This document shows, in pieces, positions 7,220 through 15,982 of a stretch of 39,499 nt of DNA (its first letter is position 1; every line of letters begins with the position of its first letter). A program made the position numbers and the translations under genes. The notes under the pieces were generated by a model, which saw only the letters and a list, made by a program, of their open reading frames with translations, was not told where the DNA came from and made no database searches. Source of the stretch: JAFARZ01 sp035651595 (GTDB taxonomy: Bacteria > Actinomycetota > Actinomycetes > Streptosporangiales > Streptosporangiaceae); NCBI GenBank assembly GCA_035651595.1, contig DASRFJ010000025.1, positions 1 through 39,499 on the forward strand, in the 5' to 3' direction.

Positions 7220-8731
7220 GTGGCTACAGCAGATTTCACACGGCCCGGACGGCTGCGCGTGGCGGCCGCCGCGCGACGGCGCCTGACGGCAGCGGCCGTC
7301 GTGGTGGTCACTGTCGCTACGCTCGGCGCACTGGCCGTGGCCATGCCCGCCGCGGCGGCTAGCGGCGGCGAGGTCCACGCGGTCGGGGCGGCCAAGTGCC
7401 TGGACGTGCCCGGCCTCAGCACTACACCGGGGACTCAGCTTGATATCTGGACCTGCAATGCCGGGTCCAACCAGATCTGGACGCAGACCTCCTCGGGGCA
7501 GCTGACCGTCTACAGCGGCAGCAGCCAGATGTGCCTGGACGCCGCCAGCAATCAGACCACCGCCGGCACCAAGGTGGACATCTTGTCCTGCAACGGCGGC
7601 GCGGGCCAGCAGTGGAACGTGAACTCCAACGGCACCATCACTGGCTCGCAATCCGGGCTGTGCCTGGACGTGACCGGCGCCAGCACCAGCAACGGAGCCC
7701 TCGTGGAGCTGTGGACGTGCAACGGCGGCAGCAACCAGCAATGGACCCTCGATTCCGGCCAGAGCGGCGGTTCGCTGCCGGGAAGTTTCCGTTGGTCGTC
7801 GAGCGGTGTGCTGATCAGCCCGCATTCGGACTCGCACAACATCATCGCGGTCAAGGACCCGTCGGTGGTGAACTTCAACGGCCAGTGGTACGTGGCCGCC
7901 TCCACGGTGAATTCCTCAGGTAACTACAGCATGGAGTTCCTCAGCTTCTCCACCTGGTCGCAGGCCGCCAGCGCGGTGCCGGTGTATGCGGACCAGACGG
8001 CGATCGGCAGCGGCTACAAGACCGCGCCGATGCTGTTCTATTTCGCCCCGCAGAAGCTGTGGTACGTGACCTACCAGATGGGCAGCAATATCGGCTACTC
8101 CACCAATCCGGACATCACCAACCCGTCCGGGTGGAGCGCGACCAAGACCTTCTACTCCGGCATGCCGTCGATCATCTCCCAGAACATCGGCTCCGGCTTC
8201 TGGGTCGACTCCTGGCTCATCTGCGACAGCGCCAACTGCTACCTGTTCTCCATGGACGACAACGGGCACCTGTACCGGTCGCAGACCTCCATCGGGAACT
8301 TCCCCAACGGAATGGGCAACACGGTCATCGCCGCGTCGAACTCCAACCGCTTCGCCTTCTTCGAGGCCGACAACGTCTACAAGGTCGCCGGGCAGAACCA
8401 GTACCTGCTGATCGTCGAGGGGATCGCCTCCACCGGCCGCCGGATATTCACGGCTTACACCTCCAGCGCGCTCAACGGATCCTGGGCTCCGCTGGCCGGC
8501 ACCGAGAGCAACCCGTTCATGGCGGCCAGCAACGTCACGTTCAGCGGCACGGCGTGGAGCCAGGATTTCAGCAGCGGTGAGATGCTCCGGGCCGGCTTTG
8601 ACCAGACCGTGACCATCAGCCCCTGCAAGATCCAGTACCTCTACCAGGGACATGACCCGAACGCCAACCAGAGCTACAACTTCCTGCCCTGGCGGCTGGG
8701 CCTGGCCACCCAGACCAACTCCACCTGCTGA
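7220..8731 (+). CDS. Secreted alpha-L-arabinofuranosidase, CBM13 + GH62
   Basis: 503 aa from the GTG at 7220, chosen because GGGAGG lies 9-10 nt upstream; earlier ATGs lack this. It has a long basic Sec signal (RRRLTAAAVVVVTVATLGAL, cut near PAAAA-S). Residues ~50-180 are a ricin-type beta-trefoil (CBM13) with three repeats carrying KCLDV, QMCLDAAS and GLCLDVTG, each followed by a W.CN.G.NQ.W motif. Residues ~188-503 are GH62: FRWSSSGVLISPHSDSHNI, AVKDPSVVNFNGQWYVAAS, GFWVDSWLICD and FFEADNVYKV carry the expected catalytic Asp/Asp/Glu. It releases arabinose side chains from arabinoxylan outside the cell. Domain order and length are normal for actinomycete enzymes. Confidence 0.93.
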   Translation: MATADFTRPGRLRVAAAARRRLTAAAVVVVTVATLGALAVAMPAAAASGGEVHAVGAAKCLDVPGLSTTPGTQLDIWTCNAGSNQIWTQTSSGQLTVYSGSSQMCLDAASNQTTAGTKVDILSCNGGAGQQWNVNSNGTITGSQSGLCLDVTGASTSNGALVELWTCNGGSNQQWTLDSGQSGGSLPGSFRWSSSGVLISPHSDSHNIIAVKDPSVVNFNGQWYVAASTVNSSGNYSMEFLSFSTWSQAASAVPVYADQTAIGSGYKTAPMLFYFAPQKLWYVTYQMGSNIGYSTNPDITNPSGWSATKTFYSGMPSIISQNIGSGFWVDSWLICDSANCYLFSMDDNGHLYRSQTSIGNFPNGMGNTVIAASNSNRFAFFEADNVYKVAGQNQYLLIVEGIASTGRRIFTAYTSSALNGSWAPLAGTESNPFMAASNVTFSGTAWSQDFSSGEMLRAGFDQTVTISPCKIQYLYQGHDPNANQSYNFLPWRLGLATQTNSTC

Positions 8732-8762
8732 CCGCCCGGCGGGAGGCAAACGGAGCCGGTCA

Positions 8763-9710
8763 TCAGCGAGCCAGCGCCGTGCCCTTCGCGACCGCGAGGA
8801 GGCGCGTGGCCTCGGGCGGCAGCGGGTCCAGGTCGGGGCGCCAGACGGCGGTGAGCTGCCTTCTCAGCGGCGGCCCAGCGATCTCGATGGCGACCAGCCG
8901 GCCGAGTACGAGGTCGTCGCGGACGGCGAGCCGGCTGAGGACGCCCGGCCCGACGCCTTCCGCGATCGCCGAACGCACCGCCGCGCTCGTACCGAGTTCC
9001 ATCGCGATCCGCGGGCTGAGCGGCGGATGCTGGGCGGCCATGTGGTCGGTCAGGGTCACCCGGGTACCACTGCCGGCCTCTCGCATGACCAGCGGAGTCG
9101 CAGCGATCTCGGCCAGGGACAGCGGCCGCCGTAGCCGCGCCCACGGATGGCCCGGCGCGGCGACCAGGAGCATCTCGTCGTCGCGCAAGTGCACCGTGAC
9201 CAGGTCGGCCGGCAGGTGCGGTGTCTCGATGAAGCCGAGTCGCACCTTGACGTCCCTGACCAGGTCGATGACCTGGGCGGAGTTGGCGACGGTGAGTTCC
9301 ACGACGGTTGGCGTGAGTCCGGGCGCCTGCCCGGCGCTGGCCTGCTCGATGCCGCGCAACTCGACGAGCCAGTGCGGTACCAGGTGCTCGGCGACGGTCT
9401 GGCTGGCGGCGATCGCCAGCCGGTGCGATACTCCGGATCTGATCGACACAACCGCGGCCTCAAGCCGGTCGGCGGCGTCGAGCACGTCCTCGGCCCAGCC
9501 GACGATGAGGCGTCCCTGCTCGGTGAGCTGGGACCCGGCCGGCGAGCGAGCGAGCAAGGCGACCTTCAGCGCCCGCTCCAGCGTCCGCATCCGGGCCGAC
9601 AACGCCTGCTGCGAAACGCCGAGCATCGTTGCGGCGGCAGCGATAGACCCACGCCTGCCCACTTCGCGCAGCGCCCGAAGCGCGCCAAGGTCGTGGACCG
9701 CCTCGCTCAT
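8763..9710 (-). CDS. LysR-family transcriptional regulator
   Basis: 315 aa from the ATG at 9710, preceded by GGGAGG ~10 nt upstream; an in-frame GTG at 9728 is possible. The N-terminal HTH reads LGALRALREVGRRGSIAAAA, VSQQALSARMRTLE and LLARSPAGSQLTEQG. A LysR substrate domain follows (LAIAASQTVAEHLVP, VELTVANSAQVIDLV, VKVRLGFIE, LLVAAPGHPWA, IAMELGTSAAVRSAIAEGVG). It is divergent from the YeiH-type exporter gene, the classic arrangement for a LysR protein controlling its neighbour; in other bacteria YeiH genes pair with LysR regulators (YeiE). Confidence 0.9.
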   Translation of the reverse strand: MSEAVHDLGALRALREVGRRGSIAAAATMLGVSQQALSARMRTLERALKVALLARSPAGSQLTEQGRLIVGWAEDVLDAADRLEAAVVSIRSGVSHRLAIAASQTVAEHLVPHWLVELRGIEQASAGQAPGLTPTVVELTVANSAQVIDLVRDVKVRLGFIETPHLPADLVTVHLRDDEMLLVAAPGHPWARLRRPLSLAEIAATPLVMREAGSGTRVTLTDHMAAQHPPLSPRIAMELGTSAAVRSAIAEGVGPGVLSRLAVRDDLVLGRLVAIEIAGPPLRRQLTAVWRPDLDPLPPEATRLLAVAKGTALAR

Positions 9711-9754
9711 CGTTCCCGCGCCTCCCACCCAACCGATCGCGGTTTGCAGTCGGC

Positions 9755-9771
9755 TACAACGTTAGCTTGTA
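9755..9771. promoter_or_regulatory. 17-bp palindrome, candidate LysR operator
   Basis: TACAA-CGTTAGC-TTGTA is a perfect 5-bp-arm inverted repeat with a 7-bp spacer, midway between the divergent LysR and exporter genes. Size and location fit a LysR-type recognition site. It also covers a TTG that could otherwise be read as the exporter start, arguing for the later ATG. Confidence 0.5.
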
Positions 9772-9823
9772 CCCCCACAAGGCGGCTTTCCTTCCCGCAG
9801 GCCGGCGCCTCGGCGACGCTGGA

Positions 9824-10972
9824 ATGGCCATGACTGCGCTGCATGCCTCCCGCGCCCGTGCCAACCTCGGCCAGCCGACACCAGATACCAGCAGTCCTCC
9901 GCGACGGCCTTCGTATCCCGCTGACGCATCCCGCCGGCACCGCGCTGCCCACCTGACGCGGACTATCGCCCCCGGGTTCGCGCTCGCGCTCGCCGTCGCG
10001 GCAATGGCGACAGCCGTGGGGCAGTACGTACCGCTGATCGGCAGCGCACTACCCGGGGCGGTCATCGGCGCCGTCATCGCGGTCGTCGCCAAGCCGGACA
10101 CGCGCTTCGCGCCCGGGTTGAAGTGGGCGAGCACCCTCGTCTTGCAGTGCTCGGTGGTCCTGCTCGGCGCGCAGCTCTCGCTCGCCGAGGCGGCCAGGGC
10201 CGGCCTGTCCTCGCTGCCGGTCATGCTCGGCACGCTCGTCACCTGCCTCGGCGCGGCCTGGCTGTACGGGCGGCTGCTCGGCGTGGCAGGCGACCTGCGC
10301 ACGCTGATCGGCGTGGGCACAGGCATCTGCGGCGGATCGGCGATCGCCGCGGCCTCCCCGGTGATCGAGGCCGCGTCGACCGACGTCGCCTACGCGATCT
10401 CCACCATCTTCCTGTTCAATATCGCGGCGGTCCTCGTCTTCCCGCTTCTAGGGCACGCCCTTGGCATGAGCCAGCGAGCATTCGGCCTGTTCGCAGGCAC
10501 GGCGGTCAACGACACGTCATCCGTGGTAGCAACGGCGACCACCTACGGGACCGCCGCGACCAGCCACGCGGTAGTTGTCAAGCTGGTCCGCACGCTCATG
10601 ATCATCCCGATCTGCCTCGGCCTCGCGACGCTGACCGCCCGCAAGCGGCGCCGCCCCGCCATCGCGACCGCCCCGGCCGCCGCCGCCCGCATGCCGCCGC
10701 ACCACGCCGTCAAGCTCGTGCCCTGGTTCCTGATCGGCTTCGTCCTCGTAGCCGCTGTCAACTCCTGCGGCATCATCCCGGCCGACGCACACCCGCCGCT
10801 AGAGCACGCGTCGGTGTTCCTCGTGGCCGTGGCGTTGTCCGCGATCGGCCTGTCCACCAACGTGGCCGCGCTCCGCAAAGCCGGCGTCCGCCCGCTGCTC
10901 CTTGGGGCCCTGCTCTGGATCACAGTCGCAACAGCCAGCCTCGGCATCCAGGCCCTCACCGGCACCCTGTAA
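9824..10972 (+). CDS. YeiH/UPF0324-family putative sulfate/anion exporter
   Basis: 382 aa from the ATG at 9824 (a second ATG is two codons on). About nine to ten hydrophobic segments follow a basic N-terminus. Family signatures are present: GLKWASTLVLQCSVVLLGAQLSL-type segment, LIGVGTGICGGSAIAA, AYAISTIFLFNIAAVLVFP, FGLFAGTAVNDTSSVVA, VVVKLVRTLMIIP and the C-terminal ALSAIGLSTNVAALRKAG. UPF0324 members are annotated as putative sulfate exporters; the real substrate is not shown by sequence. Controlled, I infer, by the divergent LysR protein across the palindrome at 9755-9771. Confidence 0.9.
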   Translation: MAMTALHASRARANLGQPTPDTSSPPRRPSYPADASRRHRAAHLTRTIAPGFALALAVAAMATAVGQYVPLIGSALPGAVIGAVIAVVAKPDTRFAPGLKWASTLVLQCSVVLLGAQLSLAEAARAGLSSLPVMLGTLVTCLGAAWLYGRLLGVAGDLRTLIGVGTGICGGSAIAAASPVIEAASTDVAYAISTIFLFNIAAVLVFPLLGHALGMSQRAFGLFAGTAVNDTSSVVATATTYGTAATSHAVVVKLVRTLMIIPICLGLATLTARKRRRPAIATAPAAAARMPPHHAVKLVPWFLIGFVLVAAVNSCGIIPADAHPPLEHASVFLVAVALSAIGLSTNVAALRKAGVRPLLLGALLWITVATASLGIQALTGTL

Positions 10973-11198
10973 CCCCCGCAGGCGCATCATTGCTATGGGA
11001 AAAGACAGGAGTGTTCCCGCAAGATTTCAAGGCGCTATGGGGAGGTCCTTGGCGTAAGGTTTTCAGGGGTGACATCCACTAGTGCACGAAAGGTGCTCGC
11101 GTTGAGTGTTGATCCACGAGCCGATAGCCCTGGCCTCGATACGGCGGGTTAGACGTACGACGATCTTATGATCCGGCCGTCAGGCAATCTGGCGGGAA

Positions 11199-11227
11199 TT
11201 GCACATGGTCCGAGCCGGGCCTAATGT
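11199..11227 (+). promoter_or_regulatory. Candidate sigma70-type promoter of the secreted hydrolase
   Basis: TTGCAC (11199-11204), a 17-bp spacer and TAATGT (11222-11227) lie ~36 bp before the ATG at 11264. Nothing else is recognised in the preceding intergenic stretch from 10973. Confidence 0.45.
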
Positions 11228-11263
11228 CGCGCCGACCGGACCCTAACGAGAAGGTGCTATTAA

Positions 11264-12253
11264 ATGATCAACAGACGTAAGGTACTTGGACTCGGGGCTG
11301 GGTCGGCCGCGCTAGCGGCGATGGGAAGCATGGCGCCGCCGGCACTAGCCGCCACCGGCGATGTGCAGTCTCAGCCTCCATCCGATGCCGAGCTCGCCCG
11401 GTCCCTGCCTGGTGACTTCCGCAGCGAGACCGCGCAGGCGGGCTCGGTGCGCCTGCACTATGTGGCCGGCGGTCAGGGTGATCCTCTCTTCCTGCTGCAC
11501 GGCTGGCCGCAGACCTGGTGGGCGTACAGCAAGGTCATGCCGGGCCTGGCCGAGCACTACCGCGTCATCGCCGTAGACCTGCCCGGCATCGGCGGCTCGG
11601 ACAAACCAGAGTCCGGCTATGACAAGAAGACCATGGCGCTGGACATCTATGAGCTGGCCAGGACGCTCGGCTACGAGCAGATCAACATCGCGGGCCACGA
11701 CATCGGAGCACAGGTCGCCTTCAGCTTCGCTGTTAACCACCCGGCGGCGACCAAGAAGGTCTCGCTTCTCAGCGTCACTCACCCGGACGAGAGCTATTAC
11801 TCCATGCCGCTGCTCCCGAAGCCGGGAACAGGTGAAATCAATCTCTGGTGGCACGCGTTCCTCCAGGTCCAGACGCTCCCGCAGGAGCTGATCGCCGGGC
11901 GCGCCAGCTTCCTCACCAATTGGATCTTCGACGATTTCCTGGTCAACCATGCCGCGCTCACGCCCCTGGACCGGGCGGTCTTCGCCTGGAACTACAACTA
12001 CCCGGACGCGATCCGCGGCAGTGACGGCTGGTACCAGGCATGGGACCAGGACATCGCCGACATGAACACATACGGCAAGGTGACCGCGCCACTGCTTGGC
12101 ATGGGCACCGTCGGATTCTTCCAGGCAATGGAGGCGGTGCTGCCCAGCGAGGCGACCAACGTACAACTCCAAGAGGTGAGCGACGCCGGACACTACTTCA
12201 TCGATGAGCAACCTGACGTCGTGATCGAGGCGTTCATCAAATTCTTCGGCTGA
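11264..12253 (+). CDS. Tat-exported alpha/beta hydrolase, epoxide-hydrolase-like
   Basis: 329 aa. The start MINRRKVLGLGAGSAALAAM is a twin-arginine signal (NRRKVL) with cleavage near ALA-A at ~29. The mature part is an alpha/beta hydrolase: oxyanion motif LLHGWPQTWWAY, VIAVDLPGIGGSDKP, nucleophile elbow GHDIGAQVAF (Asp as in epoxide hydrolases and haloalkane dehalogenases, not Ser), and the terminal DAGHYFIDEQP with the catalytic His. Epoxide hydrolase is the best call because of the HGWP motif; a dehalogenase is the alternative. GAGAAGG lies ~10 nt before the ATG. Followed by a strong hairpin. Confidence 0.82.
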   Translation: MINRRKVLGLGAGSAALAAMGSMAPPALAATGDVQSQPPSDAELARSLPGDFRSETAQAGSVRLHYVAGGQGDPLFLLHGWPQTWWAYSKVMPGLAEHYRVIAVDLPGIGGSDKPESGYDKKTMALDIYELARTLGYEQINIAGHDIGAQVAFSFAVNHPAATKKVSLLSVTHPDESYYSMPLLPKPGTGEINLWWHAFLQVQTLPQELIAGRASFLTNWIFDDFLVNHAALTPLDRAVFAWNYNYPDAIRGSDGWYQAWDQDIADMNTYGKVTAPLLGMGTVGFFQAMEAVLPSEATNVQLQEVSDAGHYFIDEQPDVVIEAFIKFFG

Positions 12254-12281
12254 TACAGGCTCGGGCCCGGGCCGGTGTACG

Positions 12282-12309
12282 AGCGTGCGGCCAGCAATGG
12301 CCGCACGCT
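12282..12309. terminator. Bidirectional terminator hairpin
   Basis: AGCGTGCGGCCA (12282-12293) and TGGCCGCACGCT (12298-12309) form a perfect 12-bp stem with a GCAA loop, between two convergent genes. There is no T-run, which is usual in actinomycetes. Confidence 0.7.
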
Positions 12310-12416
12310 GCCCGAAAACCTGCGGTACATCGACAGCTGGGTCATCGACGACGGACAGCGATGCCGCGGCAACCGCATGCGTGCGCCGGCACGGGCGCCG
12401 GAAGCGGGAAAGGCGG

Positions 12417-12842
12417 TCAGCGTACGGTGATCACAGCGACCGGGAACTTCCTGTCGGTCTTCTTTTCGTACTCCGCGGCATCGGGCCAGTACGCGCGCCA
12501 CACGCCGTACAGCCGCTCCCAGTCCTCGTCCCGTCCGGCGCGGACCACCCGGGCGTCGGCCAGCACCGTGTCCGGGCCGAGCTCGATGGTGACCGGCCTG
12601 TCGCTGGCCTCCAAGTTGGCAATCCACTGCGGATCGCCGGGCTCGCCACCTGCGCTGCCGCAGATGATGAACGAGTCACCGTAGGGGGCCGCGACAGCCG
12701 GGTTGACGAACTCCTTGCCCGACTTGCGGCCAAGGGTGTGCAGCAGGATCGTCGTCTTGCCCTCCCAGTGACCGCCGAGCACGCCGGCGTTGGCCCTGAA
12801 CTGCTCGATCACCGTGTCATTGAATGAAGCCACATACGCCAC
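12417..12842 (-). CDS. F420-dependent (DDN-type) nitroreductase/quinone reductase family protein
   Basis: About 141 aa from the GTG at 12842. Family features are SFNDTVIEQFRAN, TILLHTLGRKSGKEFVNP, IICGSAGGEPGDPQWIANLE, VTIELGPDTV and the ending WERLYGVWRAYWP...FPVAVITVR. These are the deazaflavin-dependent nitroreductase signatures (F420H2 binding in the split barrel). The frame stays open to an ATG at 12944 that overlaps the upstream propeller gene by 20 nt, but the added 34 residues do not look like the family. No clear ribosome-binding site is seen at either start. A perfect inverted repeat at 12847-12863 sits just before the chosen start. Confidence 0.8.
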   Translation of the reverse strand: MAYVASFNDTVIEQFRANAGVLGGHWEGKTTILLHTLGRKSGKEFVNPAVAAPYGDSFIICGSAGGEPGDPQWIANLEASDRPVTIELGPDTVLADARVVRAGRDEDWERLYGVWRAYWPDAAEYEKKTDRKFPVAVITVR

Positions 12843-12846
12843 ACTA

Positions 12847-12863
12847 GCTGACGGCGCGTCAGC
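12847..12863. promoter_or_regulatory. Perfect 7-bp-arm inverted repeat before the F420 reductase
   Basis: GCTGACG-GCG-CGTCAGC lies 4 bp upstream of the chosen GTG. On the minus strand a TTGACC precedes it, so a promoter with an overlapping operator is possible, or a leader hairpin. Confidence 0.4.
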
Positions 12864-12924
12864 ATCGGTCAACGGTACGGCGTCACGGAACGTGAAACCA
12901 CAGGCCGTTCGGTAAAAATAGTGG

Positions 12925-14196
12925 TCACCAGGCGATGGCCGCAAAGCCCGTGACCCCCGGCAATGGCGTGAACGTACTGCCGTTCATCACGCCGACGCGG
13001 CCGCCGCCGCGCGTTTCGCTGGTCCCGATCACGGTATTGCCCGTCGAATTTACCCAGTACAGGGAGATGCCCGTGGGCGCCTCGCCCCTGAAATGGACCA
13101 GGCCGGTGACGCGATTCATCTTCCCGCTCGCGATCGAGTAATGGGCGAATCCCATCGTGGTCGTATTTCCGACGCTCGTTGAGTAACCGCAGACGATCGC
13201 GGAGCCGTCAATCGAGATCATCGCATCCGTTGCGCACGAGAGGAAATAGTCGGGTGGCGCGGGTTTCCTCGGGCCGCGATCACCGAGCACCCTCTCGATT
13301 ACGGCGAGCCGGCTGTCCGCGATCAGATCGCTTCCGCCGGCGGCGGTGTCGAGCAGCCGAACGCCGGTATATGACTTGTTCTCCACGCTGAACACGAGCG
13401 TGCGGGAGTCCGCTGCCCACGAGATGCTCTGGGCACCGTCCACACCCGACCCGGTGAACCCGAAGGGAGCCTCCGCGTTCGTCAACCCGCTCGTGGTCCA
13501 GGACCGGAACGCGCCCGTGGCCAGCGTGTAGCTCATGATCTCCATAAGCCGCGCCTGAGGCCAGCCGCCGGAGTTCACGTCGACGGCGAGCTTGCTGCCG
13601 TCGGGAGACATCGCGAGGCCCGACACCACGGTGCCGTTCGGGATCGCCGGGACCGCGAGCCGGGTCAGCGACTGCTCGGTTCCGGACGCGGTGAGCCGTA
13701 GCAGGTAGAACGCCGGCTGGCCCACCCACGTCACCGAACCCCCCATGATCGACCGCTGCTCATCGAGGACGAACGTCCGGCCGTCAGCGGCCCCGGCGAC
13801 GCCGGCTACCGGCGTTTTCGTCGTGATCCTGGCCAGCGTGGCCCCGGTCCAGGTGGCCCGTACGACCGTTAGCGAGGAGTTCACGACCGCCACGTAATAC
13901 GGCGGGACGCGGGTGTACGAGCCGGCCGACACGCCGTTGGCTGTCGCACCGGAAGCGCTTGGCCGGGGAGTACCGGACTTGGTGAGCACGGAACTCGCGG
14001 TCACCGCGCCCACGGCGACGACGACGACCGCCGCGGCGGCGGCCAGCGGCGCGGCCCAGGCCGATCGGGTCCGGTGCCCGGAGGTGACCTGATCGCGCCA
14101 GGCGGCCTCCGGGATCGGGGGCGGCGGCGGGACAGCGCGGACGGTCTCGGCGAGCGCGCGAGTAGTGGATCGCACGAGGTCCTCGGTTTGGTTCAT
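12925..14196 (-). CDS. Membrane-anchored beta-propeller, putative anti-sigma partner
   Basis: 423 aa. A ~45-residue cytoplasmic N-terminus is followed by one membrane helix (WAAPLAAAAAVVVVAVGAV, ~47-67) and a Ser/Thr/Gly-rich linker. The outer domain carries TolB/WD40-like blade motifs (GLAMSPDGSKLAVDVNSGG, SISWAADSRTLVFSV, DAMISIDGSAIVCG, SLYWVNSTGNTVIG). Its ATG overlaps the stop of the sigma factor gene by 4 nt (ATGA), so the two are translationally coupled. Such membrane propellers beside SigE-family genes are usually taken as sigma-controlling or sensing proteins. No zinc-binding anti-sigma motif (HxxxCxxC) is visible, so the anti-sigma role is inferred only from context. Confidence 0.75.
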   Translation of the reverse strand: MNQTEDLVRSTTRALAETVRAVPPPPPIPEAAWRDQVTSGHRTRSAWAAPLAAAAAVVVVAVGAVTASSVLTKSGTPRPSASGATANGVSAGSYTRVPPYYVAVVNSSLTVVRATWTGATLARITTKTPVAGVAGAADGRTFVLDEQRSIMGGSVTWVGQPAFYLLRLTASGTEQSLTRLAVPAIPNGTVVSGLAMSPDGSKLAVDVNSGGWPQARLMEIMSYTLATGAFRSWTTSGLTNAEAPFGFTGSGVDGAQSISWAADSRTLVFSVENKSYTGVRLLDTAAGGSDLIADSRLAVIERVLGDRGPRKPAPPDYFLSCATDAMISIDGSAIVCGYSTSVGNTTTMGFAHYSIASGKMNRVTGLVHFRGEAPTGISLYWVNSTGNTVIGTSETRGGGRVGVMNGSTFTPLPGVTGFAAIAW

Positions 14197-14726
14197 GACT
14201 GCTCCTCCTTCAGGCGCCGTCCGATCGCGGCCAGCGCCCGGGATGTCGCGGATTTGACGGCACCGCGGCTGATGCTCATCGCCTGCGCCACGTCTGCCTC
14301 AGACATGTCGAGGTAGTAGCGGAGCACGAGGGCTTCGCGCTGCCGGGCCGGCAGGTTCCTGATTGCCCGCGCGACGGCCAGTTGCTCCTCGGACAGCAGT
14401 GCGCGTGCCTCGGCGGACTCGCTCGGCACCTCGCTGAGGCTATGCAAGCGGCGTTCGGCCCGGGACCGGCGGCGCAGCGCCGTGCGGCAGCCGTTGAGCA
14501 CGCTGGCACGCAGGTATGGCAGGGGAAACGACAGGTCGGTCAGGCGGTCCCAGCGGCGGTAAAGGCCCAGGAAGGCGTCCTGCACGATGTCTTCCGCGCT
14601 GCCCTGGTCGCCGGTCATGACGACCGCTAGCCGCACCAGTCCGAGCGCGTGCGCCTCGTAGAGCGCTGTCACCGGATGCTCCGCTGAGGGCGACCGCGCT
14701 GGAATCTCCGTCTTGGCTGGGTCCAC
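14193..14726 (-). CDS. SigE-family (ECF, SigE/Sig70 subgroup) RNA polymerase sigma factor
   Basis: 177 aa from the GTG at 14726; a TTG two codons earlier is also in frame. Region 2 is seen in LYEAHALGLVRLAVVMTGDQ, AEDIVQDAFLGLYRRWDRL and LPYLRASVLNGCRTALRRR. Region 4 reads AVARAIRNLPARQREALVLR, YYLDMSEADVAQAMSIS and GAVKSATSRALAAI. Length fits the SigE family of actinomycetes. It is followed at once by the membrane propeller gene. The promoter was not identified: the upstream 130 bp to the divergent hydrolase are GC-rich and unclear. Confidence 0.88.
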   Translation of the reverse strand: MDPAKTEIPARSPSAEHPVTALYEAHALGLVRLAVVMTGDQGSAEDIVQDAFLGLYRRWDRLTDLSFPLPYLRASVLNGCRTALRRRSRAERRLHSLSEVPSESAEARALLSEEQLAVARAIRNLPARQREALVLRYYLDMSEADVAQAMSISRGAVKSATSRALAAIGRRLKEEQS

Positions 14727-14863
14727 GTACAAAGAACTACAGAATGCCCCAAAGGTTGCTCGCTGGGGCCAACAATCGTGCCGCTTGCGCCCGGCGGCGC
14801 CGCCGGCGGCGCGTACCAGCGGCGGCTTGCTCCCCCGGGGGCGGGGGTGGCACGATCACGGAG

Positions 14864-15982
14864 GTGAGCACAGGGTTGCGGGAACTGCTGGTCCGGCACG
14901 TTGAGGCCGGCACGATTCCTGGCGCGGTAGCGGTGCTGGGTGCCGAGGATGCCGAGGTGGTGACCGCGGGCGTGGCATCGATCGGCGGGCGCCCGATGGG
15001 CGCGGACGCGATCGTGCGGATCCAGTCCATGACCAAGGCGATCACGTCGGTCGCCGCGCTGCGCCTGGTGGCGGCGGGGCGGCTTGAGCTCGACCAGAGC
15101 CTTGCGGGCTGGCTACCGGAGCTAGCTGAGCCTCGGGTACTGCGCTTCCCGGCCGCTGAGCTCGATGACACCGTGCCGGCTCGCCGGGCCATCACGGTTC
15201 GCCACCTGCTGACCTGTACCTCCGGGTACGGGATGATGCTCCAGGCTTCCCCGCTACAGCGGGCGATGGCCGCGAACGGCACCGAGTCCGGCCCGGAACC
15301 GCCGGCGATGGGCGCCGATCAGTGGCTGCGCCGCCTGGCCGAGCTTCCGCTCGCGTTCCAGCCGGGCGAGGGATGGCGCTATCACCATTCGTTCAGCGTG
15401 CTCGGCATCGTGATCTCGCGGGTGACCGGCCGCCCGCTCGGTGAGCATCTGGCCGAGGACATTTTCGGGCCGCTCGAGATGACCGACACCGCGATGTGGG
15501 TGGCGCAGGACAAGCTGGACCGGCTGCCGGCCGCGTACCGGCATGGCGGCGAGGGACTCGTGGAGACCGAGCCTGCCGGCGGCGGCTTCTACGCCGGGCC
15601 GCCGCCGTTCGATATCAGCCACGGCGAGCTCGTCTCCACCGCACGGGACTATCACCGCTTCGCCCGCATGCTCGCCGACAGCGGGCGGGTCAACGGCCAG
15701 CAGATGATCTCACCCGATCACCTGCGGCAGATGACCAGCGACCAGGTACCGGCCGCGGGCAAGACCCCGGACAGCTTCTTCCCGGGATTCTGGGACGGCA
15801 CGGGCTGGGGCTTCGGCCTGGCCGTCACGACAGGCGGCCGCATCGGCTGGTCGGGCGGACAGGGCACGAACTTCTTCATCGACCCCGACGGCACGATCGG
15901 CATCCTCCTCACCCAAGTAGAAATGGGCGAGAAAATGGGGCCCCTGATCACGGAATTCCAGGCGCTGCACCAGCCGGCCTAA
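14864..15982 (+). CDS. Serine hydrolase of the beta-lactamase/PBP-esterase family
   Basis: About 372 aa from the GTG at 14864. The SxxK motif is S-M-T-K (QSMTKAITSVAAL, residues ~55-58). The second motif tyrosine is in EGWRYHHSFSVLG, and the third motif region is GRIGWSGGQGTNFFIDPDG. There is also RHLLTCTSGYG, typical of EstB/class C-like hydrolases. No signal peptide is visible, so cytoplasmic. The start is unclear: GGAGG abuts the GTG, and a TTG at 14876 is spaced ~11 nt from it. The frame stays open upstream to 14744, but that stretch (Arg/Gly-rich) does not look coding. Substrate unknown; lipase/esterase or D-amino-peptidase are both possible. Confidence 0.85.
   Translation: MSTGLRELLVRHVEAGTIPGAVAVLGAEDAEVVTAGVASIGGRPMGADAIVRIQSMTKAITSVAALRLVAAGRLELDQSLAGWLPELAEPRVLRFPAAELDDTVPARRAITVRHLLTCTSGYGMMLQASPLQRAMAANGTESGPEPPAMGADQWLRRLAELPLAFQPGEGWRYHHSFSVLGIVISRVTGRPLGEHLAEDIFGPLEMTDTAMWVAQDKLDRLPAAYRHGGEGLVETEPAGGGFYAGPPPFDISHGELVSTARDYHRFARMLADSGRVNGQQMISPDHLRQMTSDQVPAAGKTPDSFFPGFWDGTGWGFGLAVTTGGRIGWSGGQGTNFFIDPDGTIGILLTQVEMGEKMGPLITEFQALHQPA

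Noticed and set aside
8732..8762. Short CCGGTCA/TGACCG pairing between the GH62 and LysR genes as a terminator.
   Set aside because: The arms are short and interrupted; not a convincing stem.
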